DNA of 64,000 nt from Sycon ciliatum (lineage: Eukaryota > Porifera > Calcarea > Leucosolenida > Sycettidae), in assembly GCF_964019385.1 (NCBI RefSeq), contig NC_088655.1, forward strand, positions 18,997,296-19,061,295, in the 5' to 3' direction. Below are positions 55,540-64,000 of the stretch, piece after piece. A model generated the notes under the pieces. That model was not told the DNA's origin, did not search any database, and saw only the letters and a program-made list of their open reading frames with translations. The translations under genes were made by a program, and so were the position numbers. The first letter of the stretch is position 1. Each line of letters opens with the position of its first letter.

Positions 55540-57440
55540 GGAAAGGATTGGGAGAACTTCATATTCAAAGGATCAGTCGGGAAAGTGAACCGCCTGAAAA
55601 GAGAAAAAAACGCCAGACCCACCAGGACTCGAACCTGGGTATTATTATTATTATTATTATGGGATCAGGCTCAGTGGTTAGAGCATTGCTCATGACAAGC
55701 AGGGTCCCAGGTTCGAGTCCTGGTGGGTCTGGCGTTTTTTTCTCTTTTCAGGCAGTTCACTTCCCCGACTGATCCTTTGAATTTGAAGTTCTCCCAATCC
55801 TTTCCAAATTTAATCACTTTCTTTCACCTCTGGTAGTTTCCAGAAACTGACCGTGGTTGGTCCCCTGGGGGAGGGAAAAGACCCAAGTGCCATCAGTATG
55901 TGTGGCACGTGTTGTGAGCTGCCTTTGGAGTGAAAAACTTGTCAGCGCCTTCTAGGTTCAGCCTGGTCCCATAGCTAAGTGGTTAGAGCATTGCTCATGA
56001 CAAGCAGGGTCCCAGGTTCGAGTCCTGGTGGGTCTGGCGTTTTTTTCTCTTTTCAGGCAGTTCACTTCCCCGACTGATCCTTTGAATTTGAAGTTCTCCC
56101 AATCCTTTCCAAATTATTATTATTCTTAATATTCTTGAATTGTTTGCAGGCAACCTGCCTACACTCAAGAGAGCACTGCATTTCACACAAATCCATTGGT
56201 ATCGTTACAACGTTTCGGTCTTTATGACCATCATCAGGAATGAAGTGGACATGGAAAAAACAGCAGTATAAAAGAAGGAGGCAAGCAAGCAAAGCGCTGT
56301 ACCTAGTGACAGCGCGCGTAGAGAAGTGCAAAGCACGTCATGGCGGGTGTGCATTACTACATATACATGACAACACAAGCACAAACGGCGAGGAAAGTAG
56401 ATACTGCGCTACAGCAGTGATAACAGCCCAGTTCCAGTCTCACACCACCAGTGAGGTGTGTAGAGCCCCGCGCCACTCGCAGTGGGACTTCCACCGAAAT
56501 TTGTCCTCGATGGCATCCCTCAGAAGGTTGCGAACATAGGCATCGCGACGGGTAGCTCTGGAAGGACGGGAACCTATCGGCTGGGGCACGCTGGGCTGAA
56601 TAAAATATGGGACTAAATGTTTCCGCCGACATTGAAGCAGAAAATGCACCTGACAAAGACTCCGCTCTAGTTTCCATGCCTGGTCCCATAGCTCATTGGT
56701 TAGAGCATTGCTCATCACAAGCAGGGTCCCAGGTTCGAGTCCTGGTGGGTCTGGCGATTTTTTCTCTTTTCAGGCAGTTCACTTCCCCGACTGATCGTTT
56801 GCATTTGAAGTTCTCCCAATCCTTTCCAAATTTAATCACTTTCTTTCACCTCTGGTAGTTTCCAGAAACTGACCGTGGTTGGTCCCCTGGGGGAGGGAAA
56901 AGACCCAAGTGCCATCAGTATGTGTGGCACGTGTTGTGAGCTGCCTTTGGAGTGAAAAACTTGTGAGCGCCTTCTAGGTTCAGCCTGGTCCCATAGCTCA
57001 GTGGTTAGAGCATTGCTCATGACAAGCAGGGTCCCAGGTTCGAGTCCTGGTGGGTCTGGCGATTTTTTCTCTTTTCAGGCAGTTCACTTCCCCGACTGAT
57101 CCTTTGCATTTGAAGTTCTCCCAATCCTTTCCAAATTTAATCACTTTCTTTCACCTCTGGTTGTTTCCAGAAACTGACCGTGGTTGGTCCCCTGTGGGAG
57201 GGAAAAAGACCCAAGTGCCATCAGTATGTGTGGCACGTGTTGTGAGCTGCTTTTGGAGTGAAAAACTTGTCAGCGCCTTCTAGGTTCAGCCTGGTCCCAC
57301 AGCTCAGTGGTTAGAGCATTGCTCATGACAAGCAGGGTCCCAGGTTCGAGTCCTGGTGGGTCTGGCGATTTTTTCTCTTTTCAGGCAGTTCACCTCCCCG
57401 ACTGATCCTTTGAATTTGAAGTTCTCCCAATCCTTTCCAA
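55540..57440 (+). repeat. Direct array of the tRNA-like repeat
   Basis: Plus-oriented tRNA-like units lie at about 55661-55730 (5' part broken by an ATT insertion), 55965-56035, 56682-56752, 56987-57057 and 57293-57363. One minus-oriented fragment lies at 55544-55640. Spacing is about 300 bases. Between 56115 and 56680 a different sequence intervenes. It includes AACGTTTCGGTC and GACCATCATCAGG, a Penelope-like/hammerhead relic. Confidence 0.75.
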
Positions 57441-57599
57441 ATTACTATTATTATTATTATTAAAAAGCTTCCGTGGAGATAAAAATGTAATCAACGCAAT
57501 AAATAGAGTAAGCTGCGCACTCAAGCTTCTTTATTTACATGAAAACAAGTTTTGCTTATGGTGTTTGTACTGAGTGCGCAGCTTACTCTATTTATTGCG

Positions 57600-57602
57600 T
57601 TG

Positions 57603-57638
<36 letters not shown>

Positions 57639-58080
57639 TAAAAATTCGACGAGGAGACAATAATTTTAATATGGCAATAAGTAGGACGACTGACATGAAG
57701 GCAAGGGCATTCACGGTTGGCGTGGGTGGTGAAGGTGAGACGCAGGACGATGCAAGTGAGGAGGAGAGTCAAACCGCTGTGGATGACGGAGCAGGTTCTG
57801 GTTCGGACAGTGAGGGAGAAGGTGAGCTGAGTGAGGGTGAGAGTGAGTGTGAGGGTGTGCGTGTGAGTCGTGATTGTGTGCGTCCGTCTCGTAATAACAA
57901 GTCTTCAGTATACAATCATTTGGTTTCTAGTACTGACTGTTGTCGTACTTATTCTGATTCCTGTTTTTCTGTTTTGTGCCGTGCTCGTCATGGTTATCTT
58001 TTGCAGTTACAAGTTTTGGAAGCTGTTTGTCAGCGCATTCATAAGCCGAATTAGTGTGTCCAGAAAGATAGTGTTATTAC
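57600..58080 (+). mobile_element. Retroelement C-terminal fragment (second copy)
   Basis: The frame 57660-58054 has an acidic Ser/Glu-rich linker and the end S-S-V-Y-N-H-L-V-S-S-T-D-C-C, F-S-V-L-C-R-A-R-H and L-Q-V-L-E-A-V-C. After a stop, C-V-Q-K-D-S-V-I-T-L-K-L-F matches the 18.3-18.7 kb fragment. It precedes the 691-bp tandem repeat, which begins inside its 3' end. Confidence 0.45.
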
Positions 58081-58558
58081 CCTAAAATTGTTCAAATAAT
58101 GTTCTTTTGTGGAGTGTGGCAACGTTGTTGCCATTTGTGCCTAAATGTGTTTTGTCACCTTCTTGTTTACTATAGTTAGTATTATCATTCGTTCTCACTT
58201 TTTTGTTTTTGTTGCTGATACACACTTGTCACGCTTAGTTCTTACTAGTATACCCTTGTTTTCTGCACATTTTTGTGAGAAATCGCACCTCGATATTCCA
58301 GTGCTGTCATTGTATCGTGTCACCCTACCTTGATTGCTATAAATATTATTTCCTTTGTTTTCATTTTGTTCTTTAGTACAACGGTGATTCCTGAAGAGTG
58401 TTGTACGAAAACTTGTTCGAATCATCTTTTTTTCCATTGCCCTTTTTCTTCTTACATGTATTTTTCCTTACCCTTTAGGTTGTTTCTTGCATCGGATCCA
58501 TCGCTTACATTGTTAATAAAGTAGTCCACATGTTGTTTCAGCTCGTCCTACTTATTGC

Positions 58559-58590
<32 letters not shown>

Positions 58591-59461
58591 TACACAGACA
58601 TCTAGCGATAATGCGTTTTTCATATAACGAAGAAAATAATTGGTCGTTAAAACGTTAGACTTTGTGACTCGTTAGACTTTCCGGCTTTACAGTATGAGTA
58701 CAGTATGAGTACAGTGAATGAAAGAACAGCTGAAGTTGATGGTTTAACCATTGAATTCGTGAAATTCATCACCTAAAATTGTTCAAATAATGTTCTTTTG
58801 TGGAGTGTGGCAACGTTGTTGCCATTTGTGCCTAAATGTGTTTTGTCACCTTCTTGTTTATTATAGTTAGTATTATCATTCGTTCTCACTTTTTTGTTTT
58901 TGTTGCTGATACACACTTGTCACGCTTAGTTCTTACTAGTATACCCTTGTTTTCTGCACATTTTTGTGAGAAATCGCACCTCGATATTCCAGTGCTGTCA
59001 TTGTATCGTGTCACCCTACCTTGATTGCTATAAATATTATTTCCTTTGTTTTCATTTTGTTCTTTAGTACAACGGTGATTCCTGAAGAGTGTTGTACGAA
59101 AACTTGTTCGAATCATCTTTTTTTCCATTGCCCTTTTTCTTCTTACATGTATTTTTCCTTACCCTTTAGGTTGTTTCTTGCATCGGATCCATCGCTTACA
59201 TTGTTAATAAAGTAGTCCACATGTTGTTTCAGCTCGTCCTACTTATTGCCATATTAAAATTATTATTATTATTTTTATTATTACACAGACATCTAGCGAT
59301 AATGCGTTTTTCATATAACAAAGAAAATAATTGGTCGTTAAAACGTTAGACTTTGTGACTCGTTAGACTTTCCGGCTTTACAGTATGAGTACAGTATGAG
59401 TACAGTGAATGAAAGAACAGCTGAAGTTGATGGTTTAACCATTGAATTCGTGAAATTCATC
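58080..59461. repeat. 691-bp tandem duplication
   Basis: The segment 58080-58770 is repeated at 58771-59461 with only a few differences (for example one base in the ATT microsatellite). Three short frames reappear at an offset of exactly 691. It is a recent head-to-tail duplication covering the 3' region of the retroelement fragment and flanking intron. Confidence 0.9.
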
Positions 59462-59633
59462 ACTGAAATGGCTTTGCAGGATTAAGGCTTTGGGTGGAAT
59501 TTTGAGGGTTTTTGACTCAGTTTGTTTGGCGAGCGGCAAACTGGCTTTGAAACCTGCAATATATAAAGGTTAATACAGGAAACTGCACTGTAAGCAGTTT
59601 AGGTGGGAGGAGGACACACCGCTATCAACTCAC

Positions 59634-59925
59634 TTCTCACGCACATCACAGGCTCGGCTACTGCAGGATTATGGTCATGCCATAGACCGTTGCGCAGCAT
59701 TAGTATGCTTTCAGGATACAGTAGGTTTGGCTGGCCAATATCCCAATTGCTAAAGTTGGTGATGCTCTCATTCGTGTCCCGCCACTTGTGATTCCCTAGA
59801 TCCTGAAAAGCACTCAAGACAAATGGCACATAATTCATTGCACCGAAAGGTTGACCATCCAGCGCTTCTAGTCTTGTGGTCACAAAGAAGAAGACACGAT
59901 GACTGATGAGACCATCCGTTCTTGT
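59634..59925 (-). CDS. C-type lectin domain, C-terminal exon
   Basis: A 292-bp exon, phase 0 to 1, completes the lectin fold. It carries W-R-D and then NWDIGQPN, equivalent to the W.xGxPN region, followed by LWHDHN and the closing V-M-C-V-R. The canonical calcium/sugar EPN or QPD triplet is replaced by QPN within GQPN, and the ligand cannot be inferred. A stretch of about 30 residues with FFFV and an insertion before the W-R-D makes the domain longer than usual. The donor is AGAA/GTGAGT. The following intron, about 8.9 kb, is the repeat-filled one. Confidence 0.7.
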
Positions 59926-59934
59926 CTGTAATAG

Positions 59935-60300
59935 TTATTACATTCCTACTTATTATGGAGACCAATTAGGCACACACAGAGCTTGATCACGGTTTTTCAT
60001 TCCTTTTCCTTTTCTTCTTTGGCGTTTTATTAAGTTTGAATTAAATGAGTTTAAACCGCCTTGCATTAAGGGGCTTTGTAGGCTTTATGAGCATCGAATA
60101 TGTCCAAACAGTAGCATTATAATAACTTGAAAGTTGCTTTTGAGAAATTCTTTTTCATTGCTTTCAGGTGACATATATTGCAGAAATCACCCGGGCCTCT
60201 GACACCATACATGCAACTAATGTATCAGCAATCAAGTGGACACGTCAAGTAAATATGTGAATTTGCAAAATTTAGACTATAAAGAGCTGACTGATGCTTA
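59935..60300. other. Intron within the C-type lectin domain
   Basis: This is the intron between the two lectin exons. I see only AT-rich sequence here. Confidence 0.6.
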
Positions 60301-60301
60301 C

Positions 60302-60513
60302 ATCGAAGTCATCGGCACCAATCCACACACTGCTGGTGATATGTCGAGCAATATCATTATTTTCTTGCATATTGTATATCCTTGGTAGCCATGTATCTCC
60401 CCCAGCTTGCGATGCACACTGTGCTCTGGCGTCACGATAGTTATAATTCACCGGTAAAATCCTTCCGCAATAGCGAGAATTTGGTGCAAGTTGTTGCCAC
60501 GGAGACACACAAG
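60302..60513 (-). CDS. C-type lectin domain, N-terminal exon
   Basis: A 212-bp exon, phase 1 to 0, encodes the first half of a C-type-lectin-like domain. It opens with C-V-S-P-W, then shows an N-Y-R-D-A-R-A-Q-C helix segment and ends at VWIGADDFD, the W-I-G strand of the fold. The acceptor is TTCTGTTTCAG and the donor is GAT/GTAAGC. The next exon, at 59634-59925, completes the domain in frame. Confidence 0.75.
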
Positions 60514-60747
60514 CTGAAACAGAATTACAAAGCATCAACACAGCAGAATGAGGTTGCACATTTTACTGGTGTATTGCATGCACTGCTAATTTGCCTTGTT
60601 CTTACCAATATCCAAGGATTCCCCTCCAAATGAAAATATATGGTCCAAGAATCAAAGATGACTACAATGTAGTCATGTCTTGCACACCAGAGAAAATGTT
60701 TCTAACTAAACAAATAAGTTGAATTAAAGCAACATGCAATCACGTAC

Positions 60748-60876
60748 CTGAACAGAGGTTCCCTGTTGAGTTATGAATAAACCCAGAGTAACAGTCGCAT
60801 GTATAGCTTTCGGCAGTGTTTGTACATGTTGAGTTCATCGGGCAGCTGTGTGTACCAGAGGTACACTCATTGATGT
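60748..60876 (-). CDS. Calcium-binding EGF-like exon
   Basis: A 129-bp phase 1-1 exon encodes 43 residues starting DINEC and carrying six cysteines. The aromatic/glycine pattern near CDCYSGF is typical of EGF modules. The D-I-N-E start is the calcium-binding cbEGF signature. It has an acceptor CCCCATACAG and a donor CAG/GTACGT. It lies between the first CCP and the C-type lectin exons and keeps the reading phase. It is too short to appear as a long open frame but is well supported by motif plus splice sites. Confidence 0.8.
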
Positions 60877-60959
60877 CTGTATGGGGAATAGGAAAATTCT
60901 TTGGATGGTGAGCAATATTCTATAATACAATGTACATAGCAGACTCAGTGGGGGACGTT

Positions 60960-61005
60960 GGTCGTAACTCTGAGTTTCATGCAGCTAGGCATTCATCAGA
61001 CACCT
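60960..61005 (-). ncRNA. Hammerhead-like motif, degenerate helix I
   Basis: On the minus strand: CTGATGA, helix II ATGC/GCAT with loop CTAGCT, GAAA, and helix III ACT/AGT with triloop CAG. The cleavage position is GTT, with helix I only partly paired (about four of six positions). It is plausible as a decaying or weak ribozyme from a Penelope-like element. Confidence 0.5.
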
Positions 61006-61009
61006 ATGT

Positions 61010-61990
61010 TATCCTATGCTATGCTCTAAGCTCTGTTCTTGACATTGAGAACGCTTTGCAGCTCGGGAATCAATGGATTTGATCTATATCCAATGTAAAC
61101 CAAGAAAAGCAGTTAAAGCAGCCTTCTTGGTGTAAAAACGTGTAACGCTACACGAGGAGTACCTTAACACTCCTAGTACGCTCTAAGCAGTGATCTTGTT
61201 CCTTTACTTTACTTTTGCATGTGTACCTGGTGAAGAGACGCCTTGAAAGTGTACTCGTGGTAAAACTTTCGAAATGTTGCTGGTGGAGAACCCGAAGGGT
61301 GCTCCCCCCCCCCCTCTAAGTTTAAAGATTCGAAAGTAAGAGGGATTTTTTTAATTAAACCGTGAACACATTATATGCTGTGTTCGAGGTCGGGGGGGGG
61401 GGATTCTATGCACCTCATCACAGGTTTTCTGGCTGGAAATTCACTCTGTGCCTGACCCTAAGATGTATGCTGCGTCTGATCACATAAACAAAATTATCTT
61501 GAGGGCGGGAGAACACGATCCAACCGATCGTCTCAGTTCACCCAACTGCAGGCAGCGCAGCCAGAGACCACATACAATATATTCCCGGTTTTCAATGATT
61601 CCATATATGAGATAACCACACCCATGGTGCCGGGCTATGTGATGACCGCCAAGTATGGTAGTGAGTGAGTTCATGAATGAATGCCCCAGGATCTGTCGCT
61701 TGACTGCCTGCAGTACTGTGTCGGAGCGCAATGCCGGAACTGTCACCCTTATTTTCAGTACATGTATACTACATTTCAGATTACTAGAATCTGTTGCGCG
61801 AGTATCAATGATGTCCTCAGTACACTTATGGCACATAGCAGTGTTATTTTTCACCTTTTCCCCACGTTTTAATACATAGCATGTCTGTTACCTCTAGGCG
61901 TGGGATCGCGCTTCTTCATTTCACTCTATGTTCATGTATAAAACCGCGCTTTCAAATTAATTAACTGGTTTGAGGGAAAGAGACAAACGG
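61010..61990. other. Intron without recognised genes
   Basis: Intron between EGF and CCP 1 exons. Poly-C at 61.305 kb and poly-G at 61.392 kb flank a short stretch. Several open frames of about 70-120 codons on both strands show no family features. Confidence 0.45.
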
Positions 61991-62015
61991 GAAAAGTCTG
62001 AAGAAAAAATTGACT

Positions 62016-62087
62016 GCCACCACCAGGACTCGAACCAGGGACCCTCGCTTGTAGCCAGCGATGCTCTAACCACTGAGCTATGGTGTA
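62016..62087 (-). tRNA. tRNA-like sequence, separate family
   Basis: A cloverleaf on the minus strand with D-arm GCTC/GAGC, a perfect anticodon stem TCGCT/AGCGA, T-arm CCTGG/CCTGG-like, and intact A and B boxes. A T6 run follows at 62005-62010. The acceptor pairs at five of seven positions. The anticodon loop GGCTACA lacks U33. It is probably a tRNA-derived repeat or pseudogene rather than a working tRNA. Confidence 0.45.
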
Positions 62088-62330
62088 GTCGTCAAATTAA
62101 TCCTAGCCATAACTAGTAACTAATCCCAACCTTCACAGATGAGAACTACAGTTGTGGAAACAGCGCTGTATGGAGCAAAAACTATTTCTCAGTATCCACA
62201 ACTTGGCGTCATGTTGCCGGTGTGTGAGTTCTGCTAGAGAGGATATTTGGTGGAGGCAGAATTAATCTATTGTTCAAAAGGCAGAAAGCTGCTGGTTGCC
62301 TTTTTGAGGTTTGAGGAATTAGTATCTTAC

Positions 62331-62507
62331 CTTCATAGCATGTTGGCGGTTCGGGATACCATTGAAGACTATCGCTGCACATTATACTGTTACTGCCAAC
62401 CATGAGGTACCCAGGGTTACAAGTTACCATGACAGTTCTGCCGATGTAAAGTCCCGAAACGGACAGTGCCGCATTGCGTATGACTGGTAAAGTGCATGCT
62501 GGCATGT
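62331..62507 (-). CDS. Sushi/CCP domain exon 1
   Basis: A 177-bp phase 1-1 exon encodes one complement-control-protein module of about 59 residues. It has four cysteines in the CCP spacing, the VTCNPGYLMVGS core, and the W before the last Cys (LQWYPEPPTC). The acceptor is TTTGATCTTGACAG and the donor is GAAG/GTAAGA, so a single module forms a symmetrical exon, as is usual for CCP modules in extracellular mosaic proteins. It is the most upstream exon of the adhesion-GPCR-like gene that I can see. No signal-peptide exon was recognised between here and the window edge. Confidence 0.8.
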
Positions 62508-62949
62508 CTGTCAAGATCAAAGAAAAATATAATTGCAAAGGTTCTTGAACTCTAATTCACAATACTTCAAGTACAATCGTATTAAAGTTGATATCATTGG
62601 GCCAAACCTCTGGAAAGCATTCACCGATTTTCACTAACAAAATGAGTTGGTCCTTTTCAGTGCTTTGGCAATGGGTGTGTTCACCCAACTACTTTCTGCA
62701 GAGGAAGCTTCAAGATGCCCATAGATCACTAAGAACCGGCTTCAGAGCGGGCATTTCAAGGACAAAGCAACTCCGAACACATTCACTGTATCAAACCTCC
62801 CAACATCTGATCTTCGTCACCAAGGGTGACTAAAATCTTTCGATCACTTTCTACAATCGTGTTTTTCTGCATCACTTTCACTGCACACAAAATGCAGGGA
62901 AATCTTGCCTGAAGGCGCATACAAGATTGCATCTCGCCAATATTGGACC

Positions 62950-63176
62950 GACATACATCATGGCACAGTGTGACATACATCATGGCACAGTGCAACATAC
63001 ATCATGGCACAGTGCAACATACATCATGGCACAGTGCAACATACATCATGGCACAGTGCAACATACATCATGGCACAGTGCAACATACATCATGGCACAG
63101 TGCAACATACATCATGGCACAGTGTGACATACATCATGGCACAGTGCAACGTACATCATGGCACAGTGCAACATGC
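62950..63176. repeat. 22-bp tandem repeat, about 10 copies
   Basis: The unit is CATACATCATGGCACAGTGCAA with slight variants (GTGTGA in the first and eighth copies). The frames through it (H-H-G-T-V, Y-I-M-A-Q-C) arise from the repeat, since 22 is not a multiple of three and all frames cycle. Confidence 0.9.
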
Positions 63177-63179
63177 TCA

Positions 63180-63905
63180 ATGATACAGGTAGGTATGGAG
63201 AAGAGCACAGTGAGACAAACAGGCGAACACCGTAAGACAAGGCCGCACTCTATGTCATCCAGAGTGGCGTAGAAAGACGTGGAGCACCTGCCACACTGTC
63301 AGAGGTACCTCATGGCACTATGTGATGTAGACTATACTAGTACATGGCTCTGTGAGATGTAGACCATTCAGGGAAATTTCAGACATAGTATGCACAGCTC
63401 TGGGAGATGTAGATCATTCACGGGATTTTCAGATATAGCATGCACGGCTGCGATAAAATGATCAGCTGTAGCACCTACTCCACTTTTATGTTTATGTATC
63501 TGTTAGGCCCACAAGTATTAGTTCATATTCATAAGTTCATACATTATTCATTTGGCCTGGGTAGCTACTTGCGCGCCCATGTTTGCCATAGCTACCCAGG
63601 TACTTATATAATATGCGTTGCTCCCTCTTCAACTCGCTCTCTTCAATAAGCTCTCTTCAACTCGCTCTCTTCAGTAATCACCATGTAGTCGTTTCATTCG
63701 TTCTGGTCTCTTGTCCTGTCTCTTGTCCTGTCCCTAAGAAATGTGTCTCCTGTTCGGACCCAACATATCTATGTCATTCGGATCTTCCCCAGTTGTACAT
63801 TGTACTGTTTAGATACCGAATTCAAATAAATCAATACTCCTATTGTTTGAACCAGCTCTACCACTCGATATTAAGCACTCTCTTTGACAGCCTGGAACCT
63901 CTCTG
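63180..63905. other. No recognisable gene
   Basis: Between the 22-bp tandem repeat and the terminal interspersed repeat I see only weak repeats, e.g. a TAGCTACCCAGG inverted pair at about 63.56-63.60 kb and CAACTCGCTCTCTTCA repeats at 63.63-63.68 kb. Confidence 0.4.
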
Positions 63906-63909
63906 TTTT

Positions 63910-64000
63910 ACATAATATGTAATTAAAATAGAATAAATCACATGAAAACGAGTTATGAACAATTATGCACGGCTGTCACAAGATAATAAGCAGTCAGAAA
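63910..64000. repeat. Short interspersed repeat, cut by window edge
   Basis: It matches 51.14-51.24 kb almost base for base (CACATGAAAACGAGTTATGA and AGATAATAAGCAGTCAGAAA). It continues beyond the window. Confidence 0.65.

Larger units (their letters stand above)
28990..62507 (-). other. Adhesion-GPCR-like gene, partial (about 22 exons)
   Basis: This is the gene model joining the minus-strand exons listed separately below. Domain order from the N-terminal side is CCP, EGF, C-type lectin, CCP, seven Ig, an unassigned pair, HRM, GAIN and half a GPS. Exon phases agree across every junction checked: most modules are 1-1, and two-exon Ig domains are 1-0 then 0-1. Together with HRM-GAIN-GPS order this identifies an adhesion GPCR ectodomain, which would bind extracellular ligands at the cell surface and self-cleave at the GPS. 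The signal peptide is not seen, so the gene may start beyond the right edge. The 7TM region is not visible and may lie in the N gap at 29246-29445. Introns are swollen by repeats, especially 50.8-59.6 kb. Domain calls are from motif reading. The joining into one gene is inference from phase and order. Confidence 0.7.

Noticed and set aside
56200..56240. Intact hammerhead ribozyme at the 56.2-kb Penelope-like boundary
   Set aside because: Core CTGATGA and GAAAC are present, but helix I does not pair and an extra U sits at the base of helix II, so it is listed only as a relic.
51651..57363. Functional tRNA gene cluster
   Set aside because: The anticodon loop lacks U33 in all copies examined, the acceptor has a mismatch, and the 71-mers are part of a larger repeated unit.
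62950..63176. Possible CRISPR array
   Set aside because: The 22-bp units are directly adjacent with no unique spacers, and the genome is animal.
62927..63272. Open frames of 66 and 109 codons rich in H-H-G-T-V and Y-I-M-A-Q-C
   Set aside because: Pure translation of a 22-bp tandem repeat.

Overview
The window reads as intron-rich, transposon-rich nuclear DNA of an invertebrate animal. Supporting this are phase-1 extracellular domain exons (Ig, sushi/CCP, EGF, C-type lectin, hormone-receptor and GAIN domains) with GT/AG splice sites, GAG/AAT microsatellites, and many non-LTR, LTR and palindromic elements. A sponge or another early-branching aquatic animal would fit, but the species cannot be fixed from sequence alone. 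No prokaryotic feature is present.

The main host gene lies on the minus strand from about 62.5 kb down to about 28.8 kb. I could trace exon by exon: CCP, calcium-binding EGF, C-type lectin (two exons), CCP, seven Ig domains (some in one exon, some split 122+175 bp), a short unassigned pair of exons, a hormone-receptor-like (HRM) domain, four GAIN exons, and a 43-bp exon with the first half of a GPS motif. This is the extracellular half of an adhesion GPCR. The exon that should complete the GPS and start the 7TM region falls in the 200-N assembly gap (29246-29445). A short putative C-terminal exon and an AATAAA follow at 28.8-29.1 kb.

At the left edge (0.6-5.2 kb) is a second, paralogous set of Ig exons, also on the minus strand. 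It belongs to a segmental duplication: about 0.6-11.15 kb matches about 44.6-51.1 kb. Each copy carries private insertions and the other copy keeps the empty site. Copy 1 has a 5'-truncated LINE, a SINE-like element and a 4.6-kb Gypsy element, each with target-site duplications. Copy 2 has a hAT-like MITE. The left copy lacks the CCP exon and is preceded by an FN3-like exon at 14.5-14.7 kb, so the left gene looks like a diverged or re-assembled paralogue running off the window.

Between the genes (11-28 kb) are a TIR element, a LINE relic, a second Gypsy relic, a compact 2.2-kb LTR element with matching 189-bp LTRs, and nested copies of a LINE with a zinc-knuckle/restriction-like-endonuclease C-terminus. 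The introns of the right gene hold long palindromic elements. Two of these (34.7-36.6 kb and 36.8-37.7 kb) contain well-formed type I hammerhead ribozyme motifs in both orientations, resembling animal retrozymes or Penelope-associated ribozymes. The 51.5-59.5 kb intron is filled with inverted and tandem arrays of a ~300-bp repeat built around a tRNA-like sequence with A and B boxes and a T-run terminator, further fold-back elements, and a 691-bp tandem duplication.
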